Shown here one piece after another: positions 33,801 to 42,436 of a stretch of 64,000 bases of DNA. The position numbers and the translations under genes are program-made. Within the stretch, counting starts at the first letter, position 1. Every line of letters begins with the position of its first letter. The notes beneath the pieces were generated by a model. That model did not search any database, was not told the DNA's origin, and was given only the letters and a program-made list of their open reading frames with translations. The DNA is from Streptomyces katrae (GTDB lineage: Bacteria; Actinomycetota; Actinomycetes; Streptomycetales; Streptomycetaceae), in NCBI RefSeq assembly GCF_000717655.1, contig NZ_JNZY01000001.1, positions 391,549 through 455,548 of the forward strand, in the 5' to 3' direction.

Positions 33801-33916
33801 AAGCGGCTGCGGCTGCGGACGCGGTCCGAGGGGCCGGATGGCCGGAACCGGTGGGATGGGAGAAGCCTCGAGTGAAGGAGATGAACTCCAAAGGGTGCCC
33901 ACGCCCTGACGGAGTA

Positions 33917-33945
33917 GTCCCACCCTTTTGTGTAATGGTCCCACC
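33917..33945. promoter_or_regulatory. GTCCCACC direct repeat upstream of the encapsulin gene
   Basis: GTCCCACC occurs at 33917-33924 and again at 33938-33945, exactly 21 bp apart (two helical turns), about 60 bp before the encapsulin start. This spacing is typical of an activator or repressor binding as tandem units. The factor is unknown. Confidence 0.4.
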
Positions 33946-34004
33946 ACGTTCCGTAGTGGAAGGCTGCATCCCGCAGATCCATGGAGTGATCGAAAGGGAA
34001 ATAC

Positions 34005-35411
34005 ATGTCGGTCCAGGCAGGTTCCGAACCCGAGGTCCAGACACCGCAGCGGAGTCTTGCGACATCGGCCGCGCGGAACTTGGCAACCACGACCAAGTCC
34101 GCCCCGCAGATGCAGGAGATCACCTCGCGGTGGCTCCTGAAGATGCTCCCGTGGGTGTCCGTCCAGGGCGGCACGTACCGGGTGAACCGGCGGCTGAGCT
34201 ACTCGGTCGGCGACGGACGCGTGGAGTTCATCAAGACCGGGACCCAGGTCCAGGTCATCCCGGCCGAGCTCGGCGAGCTCCCGCTGCTGCGCACCTACGA
34301 GGACCTGGACGTGCTCTCCGAGCTCGCCCAGCGGTGCCGGCAGGTCGACTTCGAGGCCGGCCAGGAGCTGACCTCCTTCGGGAGCGCCTCCGACCAGGTG
34401 TTCCTGCTCGCCCATGGACGCATCGACCAGGTCGGCCCCGGCCCCTACGGCGAGGACGCGGTCCTGCGGACCGTCGCGGACGGCGCCTACTTCGGCGAGG
34501 ACTCACTGGTCGACGAGGAGGCGATCTGGGAGTACACCGCCCGCGCCGTCACCTCCGGCACCGCGCTCGTCCTGTCCCGCCAGGACTTCCAGCTCCTCGC
34601 CGACCGGGTCGACTCGCTGCGCGCGCACGTGGAGGCCCAGCGGTCCCTGCCGGCCCAGCGCACCAACAAGTACGGCGAGGCCGCGATCGACCTCTCCGCC
34701 GGCCACCACGGCGAGGCCGTCCTGCCCGGCACCTTCGTCGACTACGAGGCCAAGCCGCGCGAGTACGAACTCTCCATTGCACAAACGGTCCTGCGGGTGC
34801 ACACGCGCGTCGCCGACCTCTACAACCAGCCGATGAACCAGACCGAGCAGCAGTTGCGGCTCACGGTCGAGGCGCTGCGCGAGCGCCAGGAGCACGAGAT
34901 GCTCAACAACCGCGACTTCGGCCTGCTCCACAACGCCGACTACGACCAGCGCATCCAGCCGCACGACGGCGGGCCCAGCCCCGACGACATGGACCAGCTG
35001 CTCAGCATGCGCCGCGGCTCCAAGCTGTTCCTCGCCCACCCCAAGGCCATCGCCGCCTTCGGCCGCGAGTGCAACAAGCGGGGCCTGTACCCGGAGTCGA
35101 TCGACGTCGACGGGCACCGGGTGCCGTCCTGGCGCGGGGTGCCGATCTTCCCGTCCAACAAGATCCCGATCAGCGACGCCCGCACCACGTCCATCCTCTG
35201 CATGCGCACCGGCGAGGACGAGTCCGGCGTCATCGGCCTCCACCAGCCGGGGATCCCGGACGAGATCGAGCCGAGCATGTCGGTGCGATTCATGGGGATC
35301 AGCGAACAGGCGATCATCTCGTACCTGGTCACGGCCTACTTCTCCGCCGCGGTGCTCGTGCCGGACGCGCTCGGCATCCTGGAGAACGTCGAGATCGCCC
35401 GCTGGCGCTGA
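34005..35411 (+). CDS. Family 2B encapsulin shell protein with cNMP-binding-like domain
   Basis: A 468-residue capsid-forming protein with the HK97-type fold. It builds an icosahedral protein nanocompartment. Residues 1-95 begin the shell fold ([20 protein letters not shown] is the typical start). Residues 100-215 form an inserted Crp-like cyclic-nucleotide-binding domain ([31 protein letters not shown]), which defines subfamily 2B. The remainder completes the HK97 core ([20 protein letters not shown] region, [19 protein letters not shown]). The RBS is AAAGGGAA. The cargo is most likely the polyprenyl synthase encoded 42 nt downstream. Confidence 0.93.
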   Translation: MSVQAGSEPEVQTPQRSLATSAARNLATTTKSAPQMQEITSRWLLKMLPWVSVQGGTYRVNRRLSYSVGDGRVEFIKTGTQVQVIPAELGELPLLRTYEDLDVLSELAQRCRQVDFEAGQELTSFGSASDQVFLLAHGRIDQVGPGPYGEDAVLRTVADGAYFGEDSLVDEEAIWEYTARAVTSGTALVLSRQDFQLLADRVDSLRAHVEAQRSLPAQRTNKYGEAAIDLSAGHHGEAVLPGTFVDYEAKPREYELSIAQTVLRVHTRVADLYNQPMNQTEQQLRLTVEALRERQEHEMLNNRDFGLLHNADYDQRIQPHDGGPSPDDMDQLLSMRRGSKLFLAHPKAIAAFGRECNKRGLYPESIDVDGHRVPSWRGVPIFPSNKIPISDARTTSILCMRTGEDESGVIGLHQPGIPDEIEPSMSVRFMGISEQAIISYLVTAYFSAAVLVPDALGILENVEIARWR

Positions 35412-35453
35412 GCGGCCGGCCGAGCACGACGACCCGGGATCGGGGGACACGCC

Positions 35454-36506
35454 ATGGGCACCACTGAGGCGATCACGACCGGCGAGGGGCAGGAGGCCGC
35501 GGCCCTGCTGGAGCGGACAAGAGAAACGGTCAACCCGGAGCTGCGCCGCACGGTCGAGAACCTCCCGGGGTCGATGCGGCGCGTGGCGATGTACCACTTC
35601 GGCTGGGAGCACGCGGACGGCACCCCGGCCGCGGGCAACGCGGGCAAGGCCATCCGCCCCGCCCTCGTGCTCGCCGCGGCCCAGGCCCTGCGGGGCCCGG
35701 ACACCAAGACGGCCGAAGTCGCCGTACGGGCGGCGGTGGCCGTGGAGCTCGCACACAACTTCACGCTGCTGCACGACGACGTCATCGACAAGGACACGAA
35801 GCGCCGCGGCAGGCCCACGGCCTGGACCGTCTTCGGGATACCGGACGCGATCATCACCGGCGACGCCATGATGGCGCTCGCGCTGCGGCTGCTGGCGGAG
35901 GATCCGCACCCCGCCTCGGCCCAGGCCTCGGCGCGGCTCGCGGCCTGCGTCATCGAGCTGTGCGCCGGCCAGCAGGCGGACTGCGCTTTCGAGCAGCGGC
36001 CCTACGTCTCGCTCGACGAGTGCCTGACCATGGCGACAGCCAAGACGGGGGCCCTGCTGGGCTGCGCCTGTGCGCTCGGCGCGCTCTACGCCGGCGCCGG
36101 ACAGGACGAGGTCGACGCGATGGACGCCTTCGGGCGGGAGGCCGGGCTGGCCTTCCAGCTGATCGACGACCTGATCGGCATCTGGGGGGATCCGGGGCAC
36201 ACCGGCAAACCGGCCGGGGCCGATCTGATCGCCCGCAAGAAGTCCCTCCCGGTCGTGGCCGCCCTCACCTCGGGCACCGCGGCGGGGGAGGAACTGGCGG
36301 CCCTGTACGCGGGCCCCATGGCCGAGGAGGACGTACGGAGGGCCGCCGACGCGGTGGACCGGGCCGGCGGGCGCGACTGGGCGCAGGCCCATGCCGCGGA
36401 CCGGATGGGCCGGGCGGTGCAGCTGCTGTCCCGCGCCGTGCCGGACCTCGGGGCGGCGGGCGGGCTGCTGGCCCTGGCGGAGTTCGTCACCCGGCGGACC
36501 CGGTGA
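35454..36506 (+). CDS. Polyprenyl synthase, probable encapsulin cargo
   Basis: A 350-residue trans-isoprenyl diphosphate synthase (all-alpha). The first Asp-rich motif is intact (LLHDDVIDKDTKRRGRPTAW, D108-D112). The second reads LIDDLIGIWGDP: DDxxG instead of DDxxD, as seen in members of this cargo group. The N-terminal 35 residues before the catalytic core are the likely shell-targeting segment. It is the second gene of the encapsulin operon. The product chain length cannot be read from sequence. Confidence 0.92.
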   Translation: MGTTEAITTGEGQEAAALLERTRETVNPELRRTVENLPGSMRRVAMYHFGWEHADGTPAAGNAGKAIRPALVLAAAQALRGPDTKTAEVAVRAAVAVELAHNFTLLHDDVIDKDTKRRGRPTAWTVFGIPDAIITGDAMMALALRLLAEDPHPASAQASARLAACVIELCAGQQADCAFEQRPYVSLDECLTMATAKTGALLGCACALGALYAGAGQDEVDAMDAFGREAGLAFQLIDDLIGIWGDPGHTGKPAGADLIARKKSLPVVAALTSGTAAGEELAALYAGPMAEEDVRRAADAVDRAGGRDWAQAHAADRMGRAVQLLSRAVPDLGAAGGLLALAEFVTRRTR

Positions 36507-36525
36507 GCCCGTAGCGCGGCGGGGG

Positions 36526-36575
36526 CCGGACCCGAGCCCCGTACGCAGGCCCGGACCCGAGCCCCGTGCGCAAGC
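36526..36575. repeat. 25-bp tandem duplication
   Basis: CCGGACCCGAGCCCCGTACG and following five bases are repeated directly from 36551 with two differences (TACGCAGGC versus TGCGCAAGC). It lies between the polyprenyl synthase stop and its terminator. Confidence 0.8.
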
Positions 36576-36611
36576 CCTGTTCCGGCACTGCATCCTGCCG
36601 GAACAGGGCTT
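36572..36611 (+). terminator. Terminator of the encapsulin operon
   Basis: A perfect 16-bp stem, AAGCCCTGTTCCGGCA (36572-36587) with its complement at 36596-36611 and an 8-nt loop. It separates the encapsulin operon from the acetyltransferase gene. Confidence 0.85.
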
Positions 36612-36678
36612 TCCGGTGTTCCGGCGCCAACTCTAGGATCGCCCGCGGCAGTTGAAACGTGAGCGAAGGGTGTGACCA

Positions 36679-37302
36679 GTGGCGCTGGAGATACGTCAGG
36701 CGGATCAGTCGGACCGGGACGCGGTGGCGCGGCTGCTCGACGAGGCCTTCCGCACCGACCCGGTGAGCAGCTGGGTCTTCCCGGATCCGGAGCACCGGGC
36801 CGCGGTGCACGGAAGGTTCCTGGGCGTCTTCGTGGACGTGGCGCTGGCCGAGGGCCGGATCGACTACGCGGTGGACGGCTCGGCAGCGGCGCTGTGGCTG
36901 CGGATCCCGGCCGGCGAGCCGGAGGGGGAAGCCGCCGAGGACGACGTCCCGGCGAGGATGCGTGCGGTCGCCGATCCCGACAACGAGAGGTGCGAGCTGG
37001 TCGGCCGGCTGACGGGCGCGGTGCACCCGACCGCCGAGGAGCACGAGTACCTGCTGATGATCGCGGTCGCCCCGGGCCGGCAGGGCGAGGGGCTCGGGAC
37101 CGAGCTGATGCGGCCGGTGCTCGAGCGCTGCGACCGCGAGGGCGTGCCGGCGTACCTGGAGGCGAGCAGCGAGCGCAGCAAGGGGCTGTACGAGCGGCTC
37201 GGCTGGGAGTTCACGGGCGAGGCGGTGGAGCTGCCGGAGGGGCCGCTGATGTGGCCGATGTGGCGCAAGCCGCAGGGGACGGCGTCGTCCCCTGCGCGCT
37301 GA
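36679..37302 (+). CDS. GNAT-family N-acetyltransferase
   Basis: A 207-residue acetyltransferase of unknown substrate. The acetyl-CoA loop is LLMIAVAPGRQGEGLGTELM, followed by YLEASSERSKGLYERLGWEF. The GTG start at 36679 is preceded by GAAGGGTG. Although it follows the encapsulin operon, the strong terminator between them argues against a shared function. Confidence 0.88.
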   Translation: MALEIRQADQSDRDAVARLLDEAFRTDPVSSWVFPDPEHRAAVHGRFLGVFVDVALAEGRIDYAVDGSAAALWLRIPAGEPEGEAAEDDVPARMRAVADPDNERCELVGRLTGAVHPTAEEHEYLLMIAVAPGRQGEGLGTELMRPVLERCDREGVPAYLEASSERSKGLYERLGWEFTGEAVELPEGPLMWPMWRKPQGTASSPAR

Positions 37303-37373
37303 TCACTGCGGGCGCAGCACTTTCGCAAGCGGTGAAACCGGCCGAACGCGCGGAACCGGCCTACCGTGGAGGT

Positions 37374-37604
37374 ATGGCCGGTGAACAGCACCAACAGCAC
37401 GATCGGCGCCACCCGCACGCGCCCGAGCCGGTGGACCCGCAGACCGCGCACGAACAGCTCGCGTGCCCGGTCTGCGGGCGCCCCGTCCAAACCGTCATCC
37501 GGCGGCGCAAGGCGCTCGGGATCTTCATTCCGGAGTGGGTACCGGGTCCCTGCCGGAACCCGGACTGCGCGGAATACGTACCCGAGGTGGGGAAGCTGCC
37601 CTGA
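37374..37604 (+). CDS. Small zinc-ribbon-like protein
   Basis: A 76-residue protein with a His/Gln-rich N-terminus (HQQHDRRHPH) and two Cys pairs, CPVCGRP and CRNPDC, about 30 residues apart, which look like a zinc ribbon. The start ATG follows GTGGAGGT. It is convergent with the snapalysin gene, 4 bp apart. Function unknown. Confidence 0.75.
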   Translation: MAGEQHQQHDRRHPHAPEPVDPQTAHEQLACPVCGRPVQTVIRRRKALGIFIPEWVPGPCRNPDCAEYVPEVGKLP

Positions 37605-37608
37605 CTCG

Positions 37609-38280
37609 TCAGCTCTTCGAGCCCAGCCCCGACGCGGCCAGCCCGTTGCGCCACAGCTGGTCCACGCGCGAGCGCTCCGTGCTGTTCGGGTTGGCGTTCT
37701 GGCACGAGGTGCCCGGGCCGCCGCCCGACATCAGCTCGGAGCACGGGCCCGAGTAGTGGTCCGGCAGACCCAGCACGTGGCCGGTCTCGTGCGCGGTCAC
37801 CCGAGTGGAGTTGTACTGCTGGTTCTGCCGGTAGTCGAGGAAGATGTAGCCCCGGCCGTGGCCGTCCGTGCTCGCGTACGAACCGCGCGAGTCGTTGCCC
37901 TCGTAGTACGAGAAGTTCCCGCCGGAGGACACCTCCTGCAGCTTCACGTTCGAGACCGAGCTGTTCCATATCTGCGTCGAGCGGGATATCTGGCTGCGGA
38001 AGCTGGGCGCGTTGCGCGTGTTGTAGGTGACGGTCACCGCGAGGACACCGGGGTTCGCGGCGCGCTGCTCGGCGACCGAGCGCTGCACGGCCTCGAAGAA
38101 GGCGCGGTTGGCGTCCTGGTTCTCCTGCGAGTGCTCGTACGCCGCGTACGTCGCGGCATTGCCGACGGACGCGGGGGCGGAGGCGGCGCTGGCGGTGGGG
38201 ACCACGCCGAGGGCGGCCGCGAGGCCGAGGCCGACGGTGGTGGCCAGTACGGCCTTTCGGGGCATACGGGAGTGGCGCAT
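37609..38280 (-). CDS. snpA: Snapalysin, extracellular zinc metalloprotease (M7)
   Basis: A small secreted neutral protease, 223 residues. The signal peptide runs to about residue 32 ([20 protein letters not shown], cleavage at ASA), and a propeptide follows. The zinc site is [11 protein letters not shown] (H164, E165, H168, D174), the HExxHxxGxxD form peculiar to snapalysins. CSELMSGG is the Met-turn. The divergent LysR-type gene and the palindrome between them fit the known snpA-snpR pair. Confidence 0.94.
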   Translation of the reverse strand: MRHSRMPRKAVLATTVGLGLAAALGVVPTASAASAPASVGNAATYAAYEHSQENQDANRAFFEAVQRSVAEQRAANPGVLAVTVTYNTRNAPSFRSQISRSTQIWNSSVSNVKLQEVSSGGNFSYYEGNDSRGSYASTDGHGRGYIFLDYRQNQQYNSTRVTAHETGHVLGLPDHYSGPCSELMSGGGPGTSCQNANPNSTERSRVDQLWRNGLAASGLGSKS

Positions 38281-38372
38281 GTGGGGGGGCTCCTACTCGG
38301 ATCCGGTGGGGGGTGGGTCGTTCGGTACCGGAGTCTGCGGGAGCGGGAGCGGCCGGCGGATGATGTCAGCCA

Positions 38373-38393
38373 CCGATAGCGCCGGCCTATCGG
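38373..38393. promoter_or_regulatory. LysR-type operator between snpA and its regulator
   Basis: CCGATAG-N7-CTATCGG, a perfect 7-bp inverted repeat of the T-N11-A kind, lies in the 208-bp divergent region, about 95 bp from each start. Confidence 0.75.
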
Positions 38394-38488
38394 GGGGATT
38401 TCGGAAGGTCAACTTCCGTGAGAATGGCGGGATTCGGTGGGGTATCAGTGGCTGGTGCGGTCCGCTGGGACCGGCCTACCCTCGGGTC

Positions 38489-39421
38489 ATGGAGCTCGAG
38501 GTGAGGCACCTGCGCGCACTGTGCGCCATTGCCGACGCCGGCAGCCTGCACAAAGCCGCGCGGCAGCTCGGCGTGAGCCAGCCCTCCCTGACGACCCAGC
38601 TGCGCCGCATCGAACGCGCCCTGGACGGCGAGCTGTTCCTGCGTGAGCGCACCGGCTGCCGGCCCACCCCGTTCGGCCGCACCGTCCTGGGCCGGGCCCG
38701 CCCGCTGCTGGCCGAGATGGCCGCCCTCGTCGCCGAGGCCCGGGCGCTGGCCCGCGGGCCGCGGCTGAACATCGGCTCCACCGCCAGCCGCGCGATACCG
38801 GGGTGGCTGCGCCGGATCCACCGCCGGTTGCCGGACTTCGAGACCTCGCTGGTGGTGGACGTGTCCGCCAACGCGCTGCTGCGCATGGTGGCTTCGGGGC
38901 AGCTGGACGTGGCGTTCGTCCACGAGGTGGAGGGCAGCCCGCTGCGGGTGCCGGCCGGGCTGGAGCTGCGGGTCCTGATGGAGCGGGAGCCGCAGTTCGT
39001 GTCGATGTCCCGGGACCATCCGGCGGCTCGCCGGCCGGTGGTGGAGTTACAGGACCTGGCGGCCGACCGGTGGACGGTCGACCCCTCCGTGGACGGCGAA
39101 TGGGACGGCCTGCGCCGGGTGTTCGCCGGTGCCGGGCTGGACCCGCCCGTCCTGCACGCCGACTACCACACCGCGACCTCGCTGATCATCTCCGGCGAGG
39201 CGGTGGCCCCCTGCCAGCCGACCTCCGGGCCGCGCGACGACATGGCCATACGGCCGCTGTCCGGCGACCCCCTGGCGGTCCGGCTGCTGCTGGCCACGCG
39301 ACCCGGTGCGCATGCCGAGGTCTTCGAGGACCTCCGGGCGGCCTACCGCGAAGCCGCCCTCAGCGCACCCCCGTACCGCGCCTGGCTCCACCGCCACGCC
39401 AGCCCCCTCCTGGCCGCGTAG
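38489..39421 (+). CDS. snpR: LysR-family activator of snapalysin
   Basis: A 310-residue LysR regulator. The N-terminal HTH is MELEVRHLRALCAIADAGSL, HKAARQLGVSQPSLTTQLRR; a periplasmic-binding-like effector domain follows. Start ATG 38489. Position and orientation match the snpR/mprR regulator that activates the adjacent protease gene. The inducer is not known. Confidence 0.88.
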   Translation: MELEVRHLRALCAIADAGSLHKAARQLGVSQPSLTTQLRRIERALDGELFLRERTGCRPTPFGRTVLGRARPLLAEMAALVAEARALARGPRLNIGSTASRAIPGWLRRIHRRLPDFETSLVVDVSANALLRMVASGQLDVAFVHEVEGSPLRVPAGLELRVLMEREPQFVSMSRDHPAARRPVVELQDLAADRWTVDPSVDGEWDGLRRVFAGAGLDPPVLHADYHTATSLIISGEAVAPCQPTSGPRDDMAIRPLSGDPLAVRLLLATRPGAHAEVFEDLRAAYREAALSAPPYRAWLHRHASPLLAA

Positions 39422-39717
39422 CCACTGCCGGGCTCCGCCCCGATCCCCCGCGTCCCGCAACGCCCGCCGGGCCGGAGTCCGCCGGCTGCGCCGCCACCGT
39501 TTCCGGGCCCGTAGCCGTGCCGGCGCCGTGGCGGGCCGCAGCCCTGCGCTCGCGTGCGGCGCCGTTGTCGGGGGCCGGCCCCCGGACCACCCGCGCCGAA
39601 ACGCCGGCCGGGCCGGGTTGCGGCAGGCGCTTGACTTCACATATCCGCGATATATCGTGTTAGTCAGAAGACGCGATATGTTGCGTGCCGTGTCGTACGC
39701 CGAGGAGGATCAGCACC
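39422..39717. other. Intergenic region with DUF4097-padR promoter
   Basis: The first 200 bp are GC-rich with no credible gene. The right part holds the promoter: TTGACT at 39631-39636 and the AT-rich TATATCG at 39651-39657, with a 10-bp palindrome covering the -10 zone (listed separately). Confidence 0.6.
39648..39657. promoter_or_regulatory. CGATATATCG palindrome, probable PadR operator
   Basis: A perfect 10-bp palindrome sits 11 bp downstream of a TTGACT -35 element, with a partial copy GCGATAT at 39674-39680. PadR-family repressors bind such ATAT-rich palindromes at their own promoters. The padR gene is the second gene of this operon. Confidence 0.65.
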
Positions 39718-40632
39718 ATGGCAGAGCAGAAGACGTGGTCGGTCGCCGAACCGCAGAAGCTCACCTTCGAGGAGCCGGTGACCGAGCTCCGCGTCCGCCT
39801 CGTCGGCGGCACGGTGAACGTCGTCGCCGACGAGGGCCCGGCCCGCCTCGAGGTGGCCGCGGTCGACGGGCCGCCGCTGTACGTCGTCCAGGAGGGCGGC
39901 ACCCTCACCGTGTCCTATGAAGACCTGCCCTGGAACGGTTCCCAGGACCTCAAGAAGTGGTTCGAGGGCAAGCCCTGGAAGGCCTGGTGCCGGTCCGGCC
40001 CGGGCCGCAAGGCCTGGGAGCGCAGGGCCACCGTCACCCTCACCGTCCCCGCCGCCACGCACGTGCAGCTGGCAACGGTCAGCGCCACCTCCGTCGTCTC
40101 CGGCATCCGCGCCGACACCGACGTCAACGGGGTATCCGGCGACATGACGCTGGTCGGCCTGTCCGGCAAGGTCAACGCGAAGACCGTCTCCGGCAGCGTC
40201 GAGGCCCAGTCCCTCACCGGCGGGCTCGGCTTCCACTCCGTCTCCGGCGGCCTGACCGTGGTCGACGGCGCCGGCGGCACCGTACGCGCCGACTCCGTCA
40301 GCGGCGACATGCTCATCGACCTGGCCCTCGACGCGGCCGAGCCGCGGCCGGTGGACATCTCCCTCAACTCCGTGTCCGGGCAGGTCGCGATCCGCCTCCC
40401 GCACCCCGCCGACGCGCGGGTGGAGGCCAACACGGCCACCGGCGGCGTCTCCAACGCCTTCGAGGACCTGCGCGTCTCCGGCCAGTTCGCCGCCAAGCGG
40501 ATCACCGGCACGCTCGGCGCCGGTACCGGCACCCTGCGGGCCACCACCGTCTCGGGCTCCATCGCCCTGCTGCGCCGCCCGGCTGCCGACGCCCCGGCCG
40601 CCCCCCTCGTGCTCGACAAGAAGGTGCTCTGA
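39718..40632 (+). CDS. DUF4097-family beta-repeat protein
   Basis: A 304-residue protein of the DUF4097 (adhesin-like beta-helix) family. Repeated strands of the form VSGD, VSGS, VSGG and VSGQ run through residues 130-295, each about 20-25 residues. There is no signal peptide or membrane anchor, so it appears cytosolic. RBS GGAGG precedes the ATG. It is followed after one base by padR (TGA-C-ATG), the usual pairing. Confidence 0.88.
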   Translation: MAEQKTWSVAEPQKLTFEEPVTELRVRLVGGTVNVVADEGPARLEVAAVDGPPLYVVQEGGTLTVSYEDLPWNGSQDLKKWFEGKPWKAWCRSGPGRKAWERRATVTLTVPAATHVQLATVSATSVVSGIRADTDVNGVSGDMTLVGLSGKVNAKTVSGSVEAQSLTGGLGFHSVSGGLTVVDGAGGTVRADSVSGDMLIDLALDAAEPRPVDISLNSVSGQVAIRLPHPADARVEANTATGGVSNAFEDLRVSGQFAAKRITGTLGAGTGTLRATTVSGSIALLRRPAADAPAAPLVLDKKVL

Positions 40633-40633
40633 C

Positions 40634-41572
40634 ATGCCGCCCGTCTTCGCCCACGGCCGCCTCCGCCTCTACCTGCTCAAGCTGCTGGACGAGGCCCCGC
40701 GGCACGGCTACGAGGTGATCCGGCTGCTGGAGGAGCGTTTCCAGGGCCTGTACGCGCCCTCCGCGGGCACGGTGTACCCCCGGCTGGCCAAGCTGGAGGC
40801 CGAGGGCCTGGTCACGCACGCCACCGAAGGCGGGCGCAAGGTGTACTCCATCACCGAGGCGGGCCGCGCCGAACTGGCCGACCGCGGCGGTGAACTCGCC
40901 GACCTGGAGCTGGAGATCCGCGACTCGGTGTCCGAACTGGCCGCCGAGATCCGTGACGACGTGCGCGGCGCGGCCGGTGCCCTGCGGCGCGAGATGCGGG
41001 CCGCGGCCTCCGCGACGGCGACCCCCGTCGAGGACGCGTCGTGGGCGGCGGCCAAGGAGGAACTGCGCAAGGCCAGACAGGAGTGGAAGGAGCAGGCCCG
41101 CCGGGCGAAGGACGAGAGCCGCAGGGCCCGCGAGGAGGCCCAGCAGGCCCGCCGCCAGGCCAAGGAGGCGCAGGAGCGGGCGCGCGAGGAGGTCATGCGG
41201 ATCGCGGGCCAGCTGCAGGAGCAGTTCGCGAAGTCGGGCGGGGTGCTGGGCAATCTGGCCGGTTCCTGGCTCGGCGGCGCGGGCAGTACGAGCAGCACGA
41301 GCGGTGCGGGTGCCGGCGCGGGTGCCGGTGCGGGCACGGGCGCCGGTACGGGTACGGCCGGCGCCGCGGCTGCTGACCTGCACTGGGCCGAGGACCTCGC
41401 CCCCACCGGCGACCCGTCCCGCGACCTGGACCGCCTGCTGGACCGCTTCCGCGACCACGTCCGCGACGCGGCCCGCGACCACGGCGTGACCGCGGCCAAG
41501 CTGGCCGAGGCCCGCGCCCACCTCGCGACGGCGGCGGACCGCCTCGCGGAGACGCTCCGGCCGTCGCGATAG
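40634..41572 (+). CDS. PadR-family regulator with long coiled-coil extension
   Basis: A 312-residue protein. Residues 1-85 form the PadR winged helix (LYLLKLLDEAPRHGYEVIRL, GTVYPRLAKLEAEGLVTHAT). Most PadR proteins are 110-200 residues; here a long charged helix (residues 130-200, EELRKARQEWKEQARRAKDE) that should form a coiled coil is followed by a Gly/Ala/Thr-rich linker and a final helical bundle. It likely represses its own operon through the CGATATATCG site. Confidence 0.9.
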   Translation: MPPVFAHGRLRLYLLKLLDEAPRHGYEVIRLLEERFQGLYAPSAGTVYPRLAKLEAEGLVTHATEGGRKVYSITEAGRAELADRGGELADLELEIRDSVSELAAEIRDDVRGAAGALRREMRAAASATATPVEDASWAAAKEELRKARQEWKEQARRAKDESRRAREEAQQARRQAKEAQERAREEVMRIAGQLQEQFAKSGGVLGNLAGSWLGGAGSTSSTSGAGAGAGAGAGTGAGTGTAGAAAADLHWAEDLAPTGDPSRDLDRLLDRFRDHVRDAARDHGVTAAKLAEARAHLATAADRLAETLRPSR

Positions 41573-41608
41573 GTCGCGAAGCCGTCCGCGGATCGACCGG
41601 CCGGGGGA

Positions 41609-42169
41609 TCAGGCCGCCAGGCCCGCCTCGGCCGCCGCGTACGTGACGCCGTGGTCCGCGAGGACCTCTGCGGCCGTGCCCGGGCGGGAGAGCAGCGCGA
41701 GCAGCAGGTGCAGGGTGGCGATGTGGCGGTCGTGGCGGCCGAGCGCGATGCGCAGGGACTTCTCCAGGATCTTCTTCGTGCCCCGGGCGAAGGGGACGTG
41801 CCGGCTCACCGGCTCGTGGCGGCCCAGCGCCGAGCGGAGCGAGGAGCCCAGGGTCCGCCGCCGCGGGGCCGCGGCGGCCAGTACGCCCTCGCCGTGGGCC
41901 TCCTCGACCCGGGAGACGATCGCGGTCAGGTCGATGCCGAGCCCGGCGAGGGCCTCCTCGTCCGCCCGGGACATGCCGCCGCGGCGGCGGGCCGCGGCGA
42001 GGTCCGACGCCATCGCGGCGCGGTCCACGCCCAGCGGGTCCAGCACACCCCGGCCCAGCAGGGCGAGCAGCAGGTGCTCCTCGGTGACGGTGACTGCCCC
42101 CGCCTGCCGGGCCTCGGCCACGGCGCCCACCACGGAGTCCCGGGCGTCCTGCGTGAAGCGTTCGAACAT
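41609..42169 (-). CDS. Clp N-terminal (double ClpN repeat) protein
   Basis: A 186-residue protein made of two Clp repeat motifs as in the N-terminal domain of ClpA/ClpC (MFERFTQDARDSVVGAVAEA, and TKKILEKSLRIALGRHDRHI with TLHLLLALLSRPG). It has no ATPase part, so it may be an adaptor or a decoy for Clp substrates. The start overlaps the stop of the HTH gene upstream (ATGA). Confidence 0.88.
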   Translation of the reverse strand: MFERFTQDARDSVVGAVAEARQAGAVTVTEEHLLLALLGRGVLDPLGVDRAAMASDLAAARRRGGMSRADEEALAGLGIDLTAIVSRVEEAHGEGVLAAAAPRRRTLGSSLRSALGRHEPVSRHVPFARGTKKILEKSLRIALGRHDRHIATLHLLLALLSRPGTAAEVLADHGVTYAAAEAGLAA

Positions 42170-42378
42170 CAGACCCTCCCGTGCTTCTTGTGCACGGCCT
42201 GCCGGCTCACGCCCAGCTCGGCCGCGATCTCCTGCCAGGACCACCCCTGCGCACGGGCGCTGCGTACCTGGACGGCCTCCAGCTGCTCCAGCAGCCTGCG
42301 GAGCGCGGCCACGGCACGCAGACCCACGCGCGGGTCGCGGTCCCCGGCCCGCTCGGCGAGATCGGTCGCTTCTGTCAT
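42169..42378 (-). CDS. Small HTH regulator coupled to Clp-N gene
   Basis: A 69-residue protein ending in a helix-turn-helix: GWSWQEIAAELGVSRQAVHK. Start at ATG 42378, which lies inside a perfect 12-bp inverted repeat. A TTG three codons upstream is less likely because the promoter spacing predicts a leaderless transcript starting at this ATG. It is the first gene of a two-gene operon with the Clp-N protein and likely regulates itself. Confidence 0.8.
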   Translation of the reverse strand: MTEATDLAERAGDRDPRVGLRAVAALRRLLEQLEAVQVRSARAQGWSWQEIAAELGVSRQAVHKKHGRV

Positions 42379-42428
42379 GCCTGTCAATGTAAGTTGACAG
42401 GCATGCCGACGTCAACCGTTGTTGACGT
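42376..42428 (-). promoter_or_regulatory. Leaderless promoter with two GTCAA-N6-TTGAC operators
   Basis: Site 1: CATGCCTGTCAA-N6-TTGACAGGCATG (42376-42405), a perfect 12-bp inverted repeat that includes the start codon. Site 2: ACGTCAAC-N4-GTTGACGT (42409-42428). Both share GTCAA-N6-TTGAC. On the minus strand TTGACG and TACATT are 18 bp apart, with TACATT 7 nt before the ATG, so the -35 lies in site 2 and the -10 in site 1. Confidence 0.75.
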
Positions 42429-42436
42429 ACCGGCGC

